A stretch of 64,000 bases of DNA. It comes from Nevskiaceae bacterium. GTDB taxonomy: Bacteria; Pseudomonadota; Gammaproteobacteria; Nevskiales; Nevskiaceae. The stretch is taken from assembly GCA_004297005.1 (NCBI GenBank), contig SCVA01000005.1, positions 47,862-111,861 on the forward strand. Reading direction: 5' to 3'. Position numbers and translations under genes: made by a program. Under the pieces are notes generated by a model. It was not told where the DNA came from. It saw only the letters and a program-made list of their open reading frames with translations, and searched no databases. The first letter of the stretch is position 1. Each line of letters begins with the position of its first letter. Shown piece after piece: positions 26,336 through 35,801 of the stretch.

Positions 26336-27616
26336 CTACCGGACCTGCCCGTCGCCCAGCACCACCCACTTCTGCGAAGTGAGTCCTTCCAGCCCCACCG
26401 GCCCGCGGGCGTGGAACTTGTCAGTGCTGATGCCGATCTCGGCGCCGAGTCCGTACTCGTAGCCATCGGCGAAACGGGTGGAGGCATTGACCATCACCGA
26501 AGCCGAGTCCACCTCGCGCAGGAAACGGCGCGCGCGCGTGTAGTTCTCGGTGACGATGCTGTCGGTGTGCCGGCTGCTGTAGTCGTTGATGTGTCGGATC
26601 GCCTCGTCGAGGCCGTCGACGATGCGGATCGCCAGGATCGGCGCCAGATACTCGGTGCGCCAGTCTTCCTCGGTCGCCAGCTTGGCTTCCGGCAGATACT
26701 TGCGGGTGCGCTCGCAGCCACGCAACTCCACCTTCAGATCGCGGTAGATGCGGCCCAGCTCGGGCAGCGCGTGCGGCGCCATGCTGGCATCGACCAGCAG
26801 GGTTTCCATGGTGTTGCAGGTGCCATAGCGCTGGGTCTTGGCATTGACCGCGATGGCGATGGCCTTCTCAATATCGGCCTCGGCGTCGATATAGACGTGG
26901 CAGATGCCGTCCAGATGCTTGATCACTGGCACCCGCGCGTGTTCGGCGACGAAGGCCACCAGACCCTTGCCGCCGCGCGGGATCACCACGTCGACGAACT
27001 GCGGCATGGCCAACAGCTCGCCAACCGCGGCGCGGTCGGTGGTGGACAGCACCTGCACCGCATCGCCCGGCAGGCCGGCGCGCTGCAAGGCGCGGCGGAT
27101 GCACAGGGCGATCGCCTGGTTGGACTGGTGCGCCTCGGAGCCACCACGCAGGATGGTGGCATTGCCGCTCTTCAGGCACAGCGCGGCGGCATCGGCGGTG
27201 ACGTTGGGCCGCGACTCGTAAATGATGCCGACCACGCCCAGCGGCACCCGCATCTTGCCGACCTGGATGCCGGAGGGGCGCAGGGCGAGATCGGTCATGG
27301 TGCCGACCGGATCCGGCAGCGCCGCGACCTGGCGCACGCCGTCGGCCATCGCCTCGATGCGCGCCGGGCTCAGCTCCAGGCGGTCGAGCAGGGCAGCGTC
27401 GAGCTGGTTGTCGCGGGCGCGGCGCATGTCCTCGCGATTGGCTTCGAGGATGGCCTCGGCCTCTTCGACCAGGCGCTCGGCGAGGGTGAACAGGGCGGCG
27501 TTCTTGGCGCCGGTGTCGGCCTTGGCCAGCTCGCGGCCGGCGGCGCGGGCCTTGGCGCCCACGTCCTGCATGTAGGCCTTCAGGGCCGCTGCGGTATCGG
27601 TTTTTGCTTTTGCCAC
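26336..27616 (-). CDS. proA: Gamma-glutamyl phosphate reductase
   Basis: The 426-residue aldehyde-dehydrogenase-fold enzyme shows [20 protein letters not shown], the nucleophile region [15 protein letters not shown] and the C-terminal [13 protein letters not shown] and [11 protein letters not shown]. It makes glutamate semialdehyde for proline. I chose GTG at 27616, 7 nt after the holA stop, because longer in-frame starts lie inside holA. Confidence 0.95.
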   Translation of the reverse strand: MAKAKTDTAAALKAYMQDVGAKARAAGRELAKADTGAKNAALFTLAERLVEEAEAILEANREDMRRARDNQLDAALLDRLELSPARIEAMADGVRQVAALPDPVGTMTDLALRPSGIQVGKMRVPLGVVGIIYESRPNVTADAAALCLKSGNATILRGGSEAHQSNQAIALCIRRALQRAGLPGDAVQVLSTTDRAAVGELLAMPQFVDVVIPRGGKGLVAFVAEHARVPVIKHLDGICHVYIDAEADIEKAIAIAVNAKTQRYGTCNTMETLLVDASMAPHALPELGRIYRDLKVELRGCERTRKYLPEAKLATEEDWRTEYLAPILAIRIVDGLDEAIRHINDYSSRHTDSIVTENYTRARRFLREVDSASVMVNASTRFADGYEYGLGAEIGISTDKFHARGPVGLEGLTSQKWVVLGDGQVR

Positions 27617-27623
27617 GTCGTGC

Positions 27624-28709
27624 TCAGGCAGCGACCTTGGTCGCCGGGGACGCGGCCCCACTGGCCGCCAGGACCAATGTTAGCAAGTCCTCCCAGGCGG
27701 CCGACTCGCGGCCGGTCTTCACCGCCTGATCGACCCTGGCCAGCAATACCAGGCCAGCGGCCGGCGAATAGCGTGCGCCACGACGTAGCAGGGCCTCGTA
27801 AGGCTTGGCGCGGGCACCAAACAACTTGGCCTGGGCGAGCGCGCTGGCGACGTCGCGGCTGCGCGCGTAGGCGGCGTTGACCGCGCCCCAGTTGCGCAGG
27901 GCATAGGCCAGGGCGCCGACCAGCTCCAGCGCCGAGACGCCCTCCTCGCGCAGGCGCTCCAGCGAGCGCAGGGCCGACAGGCCGTCGCCGGCCAGCATCT
28001 TGTCGACCAGATCGAAGGCCTCATAGCGCGCCGAGTCGGCCACCGCCTGCAGCAGGGCTTCGGCATCCACCGGCGTGTCGGGGAACAGCAGTGCCAGCTT
28101 GGCGAGATCCTGCGCACAGGCCAGCAGATTGCCCTCGGTGCGCTCGGCCAAGAGGCGCGCGGCCTCCGGCTCCAGGCGCAGATTGAGGGCGCGGGCGCGC
28201 TGTTCGATCCAGGCCAGCAGTTCCTCGGGCTTTACCGGCCAGGCGTAGACGGCAAAGCCGGCCGCCTCCAGAGCCGAGAACCAGCCGGACTCGCGGCCGC
28301 GCTTGTCGAGCGCGCCGGCCACCACCACCAGCAGGATGTCCGGCGAGGGCTTCTCAGCGAGTTGTACCAGAGCCTTGGCGCCGTCTTCCGACTTGCCGCC
28401 GGCCTCGCTTTCGCCACCCTCCTCGCCTTTGCCACGGCGGTGGCCATTGGGCCCCTTGGGCAGGTGCACCTCGATCATCCGCCGGCTGGCGAACAGCGAC
28501 AGCGAGGCGCATTCGTCGAATACCTGCTGCCAGCGAAAGCCGGGCTCGACCGTCAACGACACCCGCTCGCTATAGCCCTGGGCACGGGCGGCGGCACGCA
28601 GCTCGTCCAGCGCTTCCTGGATCAGCAGCGGCTCCTCGCCGGCGAGCACCACCACCGGCGGCAGGCCTTTCTTCACATGGGCGGCTACTTGGGCGGGGCG
28701 CAGTTGCAT
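27624..28709 (-). CDS. holA: DNA polymerase III subunit delta
   Basis: The 361-residue clamp-loader subunit begins [20 protein letters not shown] and has the delta hallmarks [17 protein letters not shown] and WKPEELL-type middle plus the helical collar domain. It opens the beta clamp. The insert around residues 88-110 is Gly/Lys/Glu-rich. ATG 28709 begins exactly 6 nt after a GATAAT element (28721-28716 on the minus strand) and has no Shine-Dalgarno, so it is probably leaderless. The usual upstream neighbours lptE and leuS are absent here. Confidence 0.93.
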   Translation of the reverse strand: MQLRPAQVAAHVKKGLPPVVVLAGEEPLLIQEALDELRAAARAQGYSERVSLTVEPGFRWQQVFDECASLSLFASRRMIEVHLPKGPNGHRRGKGEEGGESEAGGKSEDGAKALVQLAEKPSPDILLVVVAGALDKRGRESGWFSALEAAGFAVYAWPVKPEELLAWIEQRARALNLRLEPEAARLLAERTEGNLLACAQDLAKLALLFPDTPVDAEALLQAVADSARYEAFDLVDKMLAGDGLSALRSLERLREEGVSALELVGALAYALRNWGAVNAAYARSRDVASALAQAKLFGARAKPYEALLRRGARYSPAAGLVLLARVDQAVKTGRESAAWEDLLTLVLAASGAASPATKVAA

Positions 28710-28732
28710 GCGGCCATTATCGCCTGCCGGCG

Positions 28733-29629
28733 CTAGAAGAACCGCAGCAGGGCGTCGGCGGTGGCTTCCGGCGCATCGAAATGCAGCATGTGGCCGGCGT
28801 CGGGAATGCTGACTTCCCGGCTATCGCGGAAGCAGGCGCGCCGCGCGGCCTTCTCCTCTGCCTTCAGTGCCTGCCCGAAGGCCGAGCCGCCGGCATCGAC
28901 GAACAAGGTCGGCGCCTGGATCTGACGCCAGATCGCCTCGCTCTCGGCATTGCGGTAGAGCGTCGGCATGTCCAGCCGATGCCGGGGGTCGGCGAGCAGG
29001 TGGATACGACCGGCGCCATCGGCCGCACCCCAGCCACGGGCGACAAACAGCGCGCGCTCGGCGCTCAGCTGCGGATGCTGCTTCTGCACCCGTTCCGCCA
29101 GCTCCTCGAAGCTCGCATAGGTCTTGCCGCGCGCTGGCGCCTTCAACTGGTCGAGCCAGCGCCCGAAGCGGCGCGGCGCGCTCTCGGCCGGCATGTCGGG
29201 CAGGAACAGGCCGTCGAGAATCGCCAGCCGGCTGACCCGCTCCGGCCGCAGCCCGGCGTAGAGGCTGGCGACCTGGGCACCCATGCTGTGCCCGGCCAGA
29301 CGCACCGGCGCCGCGGGCGAGAGGTAATCGACCAGGGCGTCGAGATCGGCAACGTAGTCCTGGAACCAGTAGCCGTCGGCCGGCCATTCGCTGTAGCCGT
29401 AGCCACGCTGATCGAGCGCCACGACGCGGAAGCGCTGCCCTAGCCGCTCGCCGACATCGGCGAAGGTGGCCGTGGTGTCGAGCCAGCCGTGGCAATAGAT
29501 CAGCAGCGGCTTTTCGGCCAGGCTTTCGGAACCGCCGGAAGCCATGCTCGCCAAGCGCGGCTCCTCGCCCCAGCAGCGCAGATGGAAGCGCAGGCCGCGC
29601 AGGCGCACATGCCGGGACTCGCCGCTCAT
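28733..29629 (-). CDS. Alpha/beta-fold hydrolase
   Basis: The 298-residue protein has the alpha/beta-hydrolase pattern: oxyanion region YCHGWLDT, LDQRGYGYSEWP, nucleophile elbow AGHSMGA and C-terminal histidine DAGHMLHF. A short Ser/Gly/Ala-rich insert (about residues 24-37) precedes the first core strand. Substrate unknown. It starts 4 bp after the stop of the oxidoreductase gene, forming the third gene of a three-gene operon. Confidence 0.85.
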   Translation of the reverse strand: MSGESRHVRLRGLRFHLRCWGEEPRLASMASGGSESLAEKPLLIYCHGWLDTTATFADVGERLGQRFRVVALDQRGYGYSEWPADGYWFQDYVADLDALVDYLSPAAPVRLAGHSMGAQVASLYAGLRPERVSRLAILDGLFLPDMPAESAPRRFGRWLDQLKAPARGKTYASFEELAERVQKQHPQLSAERALFVARGWGAADGAGRIHLLADPRHRLDMPTLYRNAESEAIWRQIQAPTLFVDAGGSAFGQALKAEEKAARRACFRDSREVSIPDAGHMLHFDAPEATADALLRFF

Positions 29630-29633
29630 GCGT

Positions 29634-30635
29634 TCAAACCTGGATCAGCAGCTTGCCGAAGTTCTCGCCGCTGAACAGCTTGTTGAGCGTCTCCGGAAAA
29701 GTTTCCAAACCCTGCACGATGTCCTCGCGCGACCTCAGCTTGCCCTCGGCCAGCCAGGCGCCCATGGCCTGGATCGCCTCGCCATAGCGCGGCGCCCAGT
29801 CGAACACCACCATGCCCTCCATGCGCGCGCGATTGACCAGCAGCGACATGTAGTTGGACGGCCCCTTCATAGGCGTGGTGTTGTTGTACTGCGAGATCGC
29901 GCCGCAGATGACGATGCGCGCCTTCATGCGGATCTGGGTAAGCACCGCGTCGAGGATGTCGCCGCCGACATTGTCGAAGTAGACATCCACGCCCTTGGGC
30001 GCCAGCTCGCGCAGCGCCTTCTTGACGTCCTGCGACTTGTAGTCGACGCAGGCATCGAAGCCGAGGTCGCGCACCACGTAGGCGCACTTGTCGGCACCGC
30101 CGGCAATGCCGATCACCGTGCAGCCCTTGAGCTTGGCGATCTGCCCGACCACCTGGCCGACCGCGCCAGCGGCACCGGAAACCACCACCACCTCGCCTGG
30201 CTTCGGCTGGCCGATCTCCAGCAGGCCGAAGTAGGCGGTGAGACCGGGCATGCCGAGCACGCCCAGGTACTTGGGCAGCGGCGCCAGCCGGGGATCGACC
30301 TTGCTCAGGCCTTCCGGCGGCAGGGCGGCGTAGTCCTGCACGCCCCAGTTGCCGACCACATGGTCACCGGCCTTGAACGCCGGGGTCTTGCTGACCAGCA
30401 CCTCGCCCAGGGTGCCGGCGCGCATCACCTCGCCGATCGCCACCGGGCGGATATAGCTCTTGCCCTCGTTCATCCAGCCACGCATCGCCGGGTCCAGCGA
30501 GATATAGAGCGTCTTCACCAGCAGCTCGCCGTCCTTTGGCTCCGGCACCGGCGTCTCGGCATAGGCGAAGTCGCTGCGCTTGACCAGGCCCTGCGGGCGG
30601 GCAGCGAGAGTGAACTGGCGATTGATGAGGCTCAT
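29634..30635 (-). CDS. NADP-dependent zinc-independent oxidoreductase (CurA/leukotriene B4 dehydrogenase type)
   Basis: The 333-residue medium-chain reductase lacks zinc-ligand cysteines and shows the PGR/CurA features SLDPAMRGWM, GMPGLTAYFGLLEIGQP and the nucleotide site SGAAGAVGQ, plus ISQYNN. Relatives reduce the C=C bond of alpha,beta-unsaturated ketones with NADPH. It overlaps the isomerase gene upstream (ATGA). Confidence 0.88.
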   Translation of the reverse strand: MSLINRQFTLAARPQGLVKRSDFAYAETPVPEPKDGELLVKTLYISLDPAMRGWMNEGKSYIRPVAIGEVMRAGTLGEVLVSKTPAFKAGDHVVGNWGVQDYAALPPEGLSKVDPRLAPLPKYLGVLGMPGLTAYFGLLEIGQPKPGEVVVVSGAAGAVGQVVGQIAKLKGCTVIGIAGGADKCAYVVRDLGFDACVDYKSQDVKKALRELAPKGVDVYFDNVGGDILDAVLTQIRMKARIVICGAISQYNNTTPMKGPSNYMSLLVNRARMEGMVVFDWAPRYGEAIQAMGAWLAEGKLRSREDIVQGLETFPETLNKLFSGENFGKLLIQV

Positions 30636-31228
30636 GACAACTCTCCCTTCAGATAGGCCTCGAGCAAGCCCAGGCGATCATTGCCCCAGAACATCTCCTC
30701 ATCGACATAGAAGGTCGGCGCCCCGAAGGCACCACGCCGGATGGCCTCCTCGGTGTTGGCGCGCAGCGCGTCCTTCACCGCCGGCTCCTGGGTGGCGGCC
30801 AGCAGGGCAGGGCCGTCGAGGCCGACGCTCCCGGCGATGGCGCTGACCACCTCCGGCTGGCTGGGATCCTGACCGTCGGCCCAGTAAGCCTTGAGCAGGG
30901 CCAGGCTGAACTCCACGCCCTTGCCCTGGTTCGCCGCCGCCAGGCAGGCGCGGCTGGCGAGCACGCTGTTGAGCGGGAAGATCTTCGGGAACCGGAACGG
31001 GACGCCGTAGAGCTTGGCCCACATCCGGGCGTCACGGAACAGATACTTGCCCTTGCTGGGCAGCGCCGCCGGCATCTTGTTGCCGGTGGCCTCGAACACC
31101 TTGCCGAGCAGAAAGGGCTTCCAGTTGATCTGGGCGTCGCAGCGGCGCGCCAGGTCTTCGATCTGCGTGGCGGCCAGATAGCTGTAGGTGCTGGCCGGGT
31201 CCCAGAAAAAATCGACGGTCTTGCTCAT
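30632..31228 (-). CDS. 2-hydroxychromene-2-carboxylate isomerase/DsbA-family protein
   Basis: The 198-residue thioredoxin-fold protein (kappa-class GST type) begins with VDFFWDPASTYSYLAATQIE, where the family catalytic Ser is in the DPxSxYSYLA region, and has GAFGAPTFYVDEEMFWGNDRL near the end. It has no CxxC motif, so it is not a disulfide oxidase. Family members isomerise hydroxychromene carboxylates in naphthalene degradation, but many act on unknown thiol conjugates. First gene of the operon. Confidence 0.87.
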   Translation of the reverse strand: MSKTVDFFWDPASTYSYLAATQIEDLARRCDAQINWKPFLLGKVFEATGNKMPAALPSKGKYLFRDARMWAKLYGVPFRFPKIFPLNSVLASRACLAAANQGKGVEFSLALLKAYWADGQDPSQPEVVSAIAGSVGLDGPALLAATQEPAVKDALRANTEEAIRRGAFGAPTFYVDEEMFWGNDRLGLLEAYLKGELS

Positions 31229-31343
31229 GATGGTTCTACCTGTGGTCTCCTCACATACCAGCCAGTATCATGACGCAGACGCCAGGCGGCAAGCGGCACG
31301 AATCCTGCAAACAGGATCGGGGGCAAACGCAAACAGCCTGCGG

Positions 31344-31372
31344 CTGACGTTACGGCATCAGGGCCCTACAAT
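31344..31372 (+). promoter_or_regulatory. Probable promoter of the Anbu protease gene
   Basis: CTGACG (31344-31349), 17-bp spacer and TACAAT (31367-31372) lie in the 188-bp divergent gap between the isomerase and Anbu genes. Transcription would start near 31379, giving a leader of about 38 nt. No good Shine-Dalgarno precedes the Anbu ATG. Confidence 0.45.
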
Positions 31373-31416
31373 CGGCGGCCGCCGCGGGCGGCTTTCGGTA
31401 ATCTTTCGGTGCAACG

Positions 31417-32178
31417 ATGACGTACTGCGTAGCGGTGAAGGTCGATGACGGGCTGGTGTTCGTGGGTGATACGCGAACCTCCGCCGGCGTTGATGACGTG
31501 CGCACCTATAACAAGATGCACGTCTTCGAGACTCCGGGAGAGCGGGTATTCGTGGTGCTGTCGTCCGGCAACCTGGCGACCACCCAGACGGTGCTGACCC
31601 ATCTGCGCCGCGACATGGCCGAGGATAAGCCGGTCAACCTCAACAAGGTCCGCCACATGTTCGACGCCGCCGACTACCTCGGCGGCCTGTCGGTGCGCTC
31701 GCAGAAGGAAGCCGGCGCCCATACCCAGTACGCCAGCAACGTCGATTTCCGCGCTACGCTGATCCTTGGCGGGCAGATCCAGGGCGAAGACCCAGCCCTG
31801 TATCTGATCTACCCGGAAGGCAATTGCATCTCCGCCTCGCCGGAAACCCCCTACATCCAGATCGGCGAAAGCAAGTACGGCAAGCCCATCCTCGACCGCG
31901 TGATCCGCCCGCCGCTCTCGCTGGAAGACGCCGCGCGCTGCGCCCTGGTGTCGATGGACTCGACGATGAAGTCCAACCTCACGGTCGGGCCGCCGCTGGA
32001 TCTCGCGATCCTGCCGCGCGACGCCCTGCGCATCACCCACAAAGAACGCTTCGACCTCGACACCCCGTTCTACGCGAATCTGCGCAAGTCCTGGGGAGAT
32101 CTGCTGATGCGCTCGTTCACCGAGCTGCCACGCTTCGACTGGGAAGCGCAGAGCCAGGCCCAGACGCAACTTCTGTAG
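31417..32178 (+). CDS. Anbu (bacterial proteasome homologue, ancestral beta subunit)
   Basis: The 253-residue protein starts MTYCVAVKVDDGLVFVGDTR, placing Thr2 as the N-terminal nucleophile after Met removal, with the family Asp in GDTRTSAG. It continues with KMHVF, YASNVDFRATLILGGQ and YIQIGESKYGKPILDR, all typical of Anbu. Anbu assembles into open ring or helical particles with proteasome fold; its peptidase activity is weak or unproven. The family usually sits with alpha-E, ATP-grasp and transglutaminase-like genes; here the first two are 5.8 kb downstream on the opposite strand. Confidence 0.92.
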   Translation: MTYCVAVKVDDGLVFVGDTRTSAGVDDVRTYNKMHVFETPGERVFVVLSSGNLATTQTVLTHLRRDMAEDKPVNLNKVRHMFDAADYLGGLSVRSQKEAGAHTQYASNVDFRATLILGGQIQGEDPALYLIYPEGNCISASPETPYIQIGESKYGKPILDRVIRPPLSLEDAARCALVSMDSTMKSNLTVGPPLDLAILPRDALRITHKERFDLDTPFYANLRKSWGDLLMRSFTELPRFDWEAQSQAQTQLL

Positions 32179-32331
32179 CCGCGCCACCCCGGCGCCATCG
32201 ACTTTGGGCGCGCCCGGCTGCCAAGTACGGCGGATACGGGGTAACCTGCCTGGGCCAGTAAGAAGGCCGTTTTTAAGCGGCCCAGCCAGTGGTATTGGCA
32301 AACCCGTGCGCAATGGAGTGCGAAACCGGCC

Positions 32332-33606
32332 GTGTCCGTCCAACAACAACCACCCTACCCCGGACCTCTGTCCCCGCGCCTAAGAACGCTGGTCGAGGCC
32401 CAACTGGCCGAGCACGGCGCGATCATCCAGCGCATGGTGCAGTGCATGGACGCGCAAATCGGCGACTATCGTCAGCTCGCCGACCCGGCCATCAAGATCG
32501 ACATCCAGGACTCGCTGGACTATGTCCTGCAGCTCTGGCTGCGTGGCCTGCTGGATGATCGCTGGCCCAGCGCGCTCGACCTCGAGCCCCTGGTGGCCTA
32601 CGGCCGCAGGCGTGTACATCAAGGCATTTCCATGGAAAGCCTGATGCAGGCCGCCCGCTCCGGCGCGCGCCTGCTGTGGGAGGAAACCCTGAAACGGGCC
32701 GAATCCGATTCGGCCCTGATGCCGGAGCTCCTGTACCGCCTCTCGCCCCGGCTACTGGCCTATTTCGATCTGGTCGGCCAGACCCTGGCTGACGCCTATG
32801 CCGAGGAGCGCCGCGAGCGTCTGTCCTGGCGCGACCGCCTGCGCTACGAGCTCTGCCGGCTGGTGTTCAATAATCCCGAGGACGTCGACGGCTTCCGCAG
32901 CCGGATGAGCGCCTTGGGCATGGACAGCAGCGCTCTGCATGTCGGCCTCGCGCTGCGAATGCGGTCCGGCGACGGCCTGGCCTTTCCAGACTCGCGCCTC
33001 AACCTCTTGTTCACCGCGATTCGACGGTTGCTGGAGTCCGACAGCGAGGCCCTGCTGCGCACGGTGCGCCACGGCCATCTGCTGATCTGGGCGCCGCTGC
33101 TGGCCGGAGAGTCACTGATCGAGGGCGAAGCACGGCTGGCGACGCAGATGCAAGCCCTGCTCCGTGCCAACGCCGGCGTCGCCGCCATCGGCCTGGGGCT
33201 GCCCGACTCCGGCCCGCGCGGCTGGCAGCTGAGCGCGGAGCAAGCCCTGAAGGCGCTCGATCTCGGCGCGCGGCTGGAGCCGCAGCAGGTTCTGCACCGC
33301 TATTTCGACTTCGCACTGTATGACGCCCTGAGCCAGTCCGACAATGTCTGGCGTTTCCACGAATGCCTGATCGAGCGCCTTTCGCGCGAGGCGCATCTGA
33401 CCCGCACCTTGGAGGCCTACTTCGAGCACCGCCAGCACCGCAAGGCGGTGGCCGGCGCACTCGACATTCACCCCAACACCCTGAGTTATCGACTGGAACG
33501 TATCGAGACCATCCTCGGCGCCCGGCTCGACGATGTGAACTGGCAGTCGCGCCTGCACGCCGCATTGCGCCTACGGCGACTGCATAACAAGACCGACCCG
33601 GGCTAG
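32332..33606 (+). CDS. PucR/CdaR-family transcriptional regulator
   Basis: The 424-residue protein ends with the PucR-type C-terminal helix-turn-helix (KAVAGALDIHPNTLSYRLER, about residues 366-385) and a GGDEF-derived middle domain typical of CdaR/PucR regulators; the N-terminal 150 residues are all helical. It is followed by DUF1302 and DUF1329 genes, a recurrent trio, so it probably controls them. I chose GTG 32332. The preceding gap (32179-32331) holds an imperfect hairpin (CTGGGCC/GGCCCAG) without a T-run. Confidence 0.82.
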   Translation: MSVQQQPPYPGPLSPRLRTLVEAQLAEHGAIIQRMVQCMDAQIGDYRQLADPAIKIDIQDSLDYVLQLWLRGLLDDRWPSALDLEPLVAYGRRRVHQGISMESLMQAARSGARLLWEETLKRAESDSALMPELLYRLSPRLLAYFDLVGQTLADAYAEERRERLSWRDRLRYELCRLVFNNPEDVDGFRSRMSALGMDSSALHVGLALRMRSGDGLAFPDSRLNLLFTAIRRLLESDSEALLRTVRHGHLLIWAPLLAGESLIEGEARLATQMQALLRANAGVAAIGLGLPDSGPRGWQLSAEQALKALDLGARLEPQQVLHRYFDFALYDALSQSDNVWRFHECLIERLSREAHLTRTLEAYFEHRQHRKAVAGALDIHPNTLSYRLERIETILGARLDDVNWQSRLHAALRLRRLHNKTDPG

Positions 33607-33798
33607 GGCGATTCGTCTCGCGCTAGCCGCAGCATGACCCCTGCCGCAGCGCAGCAAAATCGGTAGCGTCAAAATTTCGTTGTGCCTATCCACAGTGCCG
33701 CCCGTCGTTTGACCAGTAGCGGCCGCGAGCCGTCCTTCCCATACTCCAGCCAGCCGTCGGAACCCCATCCGGCGGTCGCAGGCAAAAAATTGCTGCGC

Positions 33799-33830
33799 TT
33801 TGCAAACCGTGCCTCACGGCCGGTTTCAAA
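33799..33830. promoter_or_regulatory. Imperfect inverted repeat before the DUF1302 gene
   Basis: TTTGCAAACCGTG and CACGGCCGGTTTCAAA face each other across 3 bp, 30 bp before the DUF1302 start, in a 254-bp gap. It is a reasonable candidate operator for the upstream PucR-type regulator; no binding consensus is known to me. The rest of the gap (33607-33798) shows nothing I can name. Confidence 0.3.
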
Positions 33831-33860
33831 CAAAACATCTACAGCTAGAGGAGATGGACG

Positions 33861-35786
33861 ATGAGCAAGAAAAGCAGCGGCAGGCTGCGTCTCGGCGTCG
33901 GTTGTTCGCTACTGGCGGTTCCGCTGGGCGCGATGGCCTTCCCATTCAGCTACGGCGAGATCAAAGGCAGCTTCGACACCACGATTTCCGCCGGCGTCAC
34001 CATGCGCACGGAATCTCCCGATCCCAGCCTGGTCGGCATCACCAACGGCGGCACCGCCCGTTCGGTGAATGACGACGACGGCAATATCGGCTTCGACCAG
34101 GGCGACCTGGTCTCCGGAGTACTGAAGGCCACCCACGACCTGGAACTGAAGTACCAGGACTACGGCGTCTTCACCCGCGTCAATTACTTCTACGACGCGG
34201 TCGCCTCGGACGCCAGCCATCGCGAAGACCGCTTCAATGCCGCCGGCCTGGCGGTGAGTGATCGCCCCGCCTACGAGTACGAGCTGGGCAAGCGCGGCCG
34301 CGAGCGGCTCGGCTCGCGCATCGACATGCTCGACCTGTTCGCCTACGGCCGCTTCGACCTCGCCGGCCACAACCTTTCGGCGCGCGTCGGCCGCCAGGTG
34401 GTGAGTTGGGGCGAGAGCACCTTCATTGGCAACAGCATCAACTCCATCAATCCGATCGATGTCGCCAAGATTCGCACCCCGGGTGCGGAGCTGAAGGAGG
34501 CCCTGATCCCCACCGCCATGCTGTGGAGCTCGCTGCAACTCAGCGACTCGGTCAGCCTGGAAGGCGTCTGGCTCACCGCCTACGACAAGACCGAGATCGA
34601 CCCGCGCGGCAGCTTCTTCTCCAACAGCGACTTCATCTCCGACGACGGCGACAAGGCCGTCGTCAGTTTCGGTCGCCGCGAGGACGACAACAAGTCGGTG
34701 ACCACGCCGAATTCCGCCAGCTCGGCCAGCGCCTGGGTGCAGCGCCAGGGCGGACCGGAGGTGGACGACGCGACCAAGCAGTTCGGCGCCGCCATCCGCT
34801 ACTTCTCCGAGGCGCTGGGCAGCACCGAGTTCGGCCTCTATTACCTGACTTACCACAGCCGCACGCCCCTGGTGTCGGCGATCCGAGGGGTGGCGACCAA
34901 TGCCAGCAGTGCCACCCCGCTGTGTTCGGCATCCGCGACCACTGCCGGTTGCCGGGCCAGTTACTTCGCCGAGTTCCCCGCCAACATCGATCTCTACGGA
35001 CTGAGCTTCAACACCGTTGGGCCTTGGGGCGTGGCCTTGCAGGGCGAGTATTCCTACCGCCCGAACCAGCCACTACAGCTGTCCGGCACCGAGGTGCTGC
35101 TCACCTCGCTGGGCGTGCCCAGCAGCATCAGCCCCACCCCGCTGGCCGCCGGCACCTACATCCAGGGCTGGCGTGAGGTGGCGATGCATCAGGTGCAGAT
35201 GACCGCGACCAAGGCCTTTGGCCCTACGCTCGGGGCCCAGCAGTTCCTGACGTTTGGCGAAGTGGGCGTGACCCAGACCGACCTGCCCGAGGAGTTGCGC
35301 TTCAACGGCCCCGGCGCCGGCCTGCCGGCCTGCGGCTTCGCTTCGGCGGCGACGCTAGCGGCGGTGTCCAACGGCTCCTGCCAGTCGGAAGGCTTCGCCA
35401 CCAACACCTCCTGGGGTTATCGCATCGTCAGCCGCTTCGACTTTGAAAGCGTGATCGGCTCGCTGCAGATGTCGCCGCGGCTGGTCTGGGCGCACGACGT
35501 CAACGGCGTCGGCCCAAGCTTCAACAAGGACAGCAAGGCAGTCACCCTGGGCCTGGGGCTGAATTACCTGCAGCGCTGGCAGGCGGACATCGGTTACACC
35601 ACTTTCTTCGGCGGCCGCACCTACGCCGGAACCGATCCGGTGCCGCCGGGGGTCGACATCAACCCCGATCCGGCGGTCACCACCTTGAGCCCGGGCGATT
35701 CCAGCCAGTCGCAGTCCTACGCCACCAGCGCGAACCCCAATAAGGACCGTGACTTCCTCGCCATCAGCGTCTCCTACGCGTTCTAA
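33861..35786 (+). CDS. DUF1302 family outer-membrane protein
   Basis: The 641-residue protein has a signal peptide cut near residue 26 (GAMA), then the DUF1302 opening FSYGEIKGSFDTTISAGVT and VGRQVVSWGESTFI. The C-terminus ISVSYAF ends in Phe, as in beta-barrel outer-membrane proteins. Relatives are large barrels found with DUF1329 lipoprotein-like carriers and RND/MMPL transporters and are thought to handle hydrophobic substrates. A good Shine-Dalgarno (GAGGAG) is present. Confidence 0.88.
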   Translation: MSKKSSGRLRLGVGCSLLAVPLGAMAFPFSYGEIKGSFDTTISAGVTMRTESPDPSLVGITNGGTARSVNDDDGNIGFDQGDLVSGVLKATHDLELKYQDYGVFTRVNYFYDAVASDASHREDRFNAAGLAVSDRPAYEYELGKRGRERLGSRIDMLDLFAYGRFDLAGHNLSARVGRQVVSWGESTFIGNSINSINPIDVAKIRTPGAELKEALIPTAMLWSSLQLSDSVSLEGVWLTAYDKTEIDPRGSFFSNSDFISDDGDKAVVSFGRREDDNKSVTTPNSASSASAWVQRQGGPEVDDATKQFGAAIRYFSEALGSTEFGLYYLTYHSRTPLVSAIRGVATNASSATPLCSASATTAGCRASYFAEFPANIDLYGLSFNTVGPWGVALQGEYSYRPNQPLQLSGTEVLLTSLGVPSSISPTPLAAGTYIQGWREVAMHQVQMTATKAFGPTLGAQQFLTFGEVGVTQTDLPEELRFNGPGAGLPACGFASAATLAAVSNGSCQSEGFATNTSWGYRIVSRFDFESVIGSLQMSPRLVWAHDVNGVGPSFNKDSKAVTLGLGLNYLQRWQADIGYTTFFGGRTYAGTDPVPPGVDINPDPAVTTLSPGDSSQSQSYATSANPNKDRDFLAISVSYAF

Positions 35787-35801
35787 CTGGAGAGTATCCC
35801 C

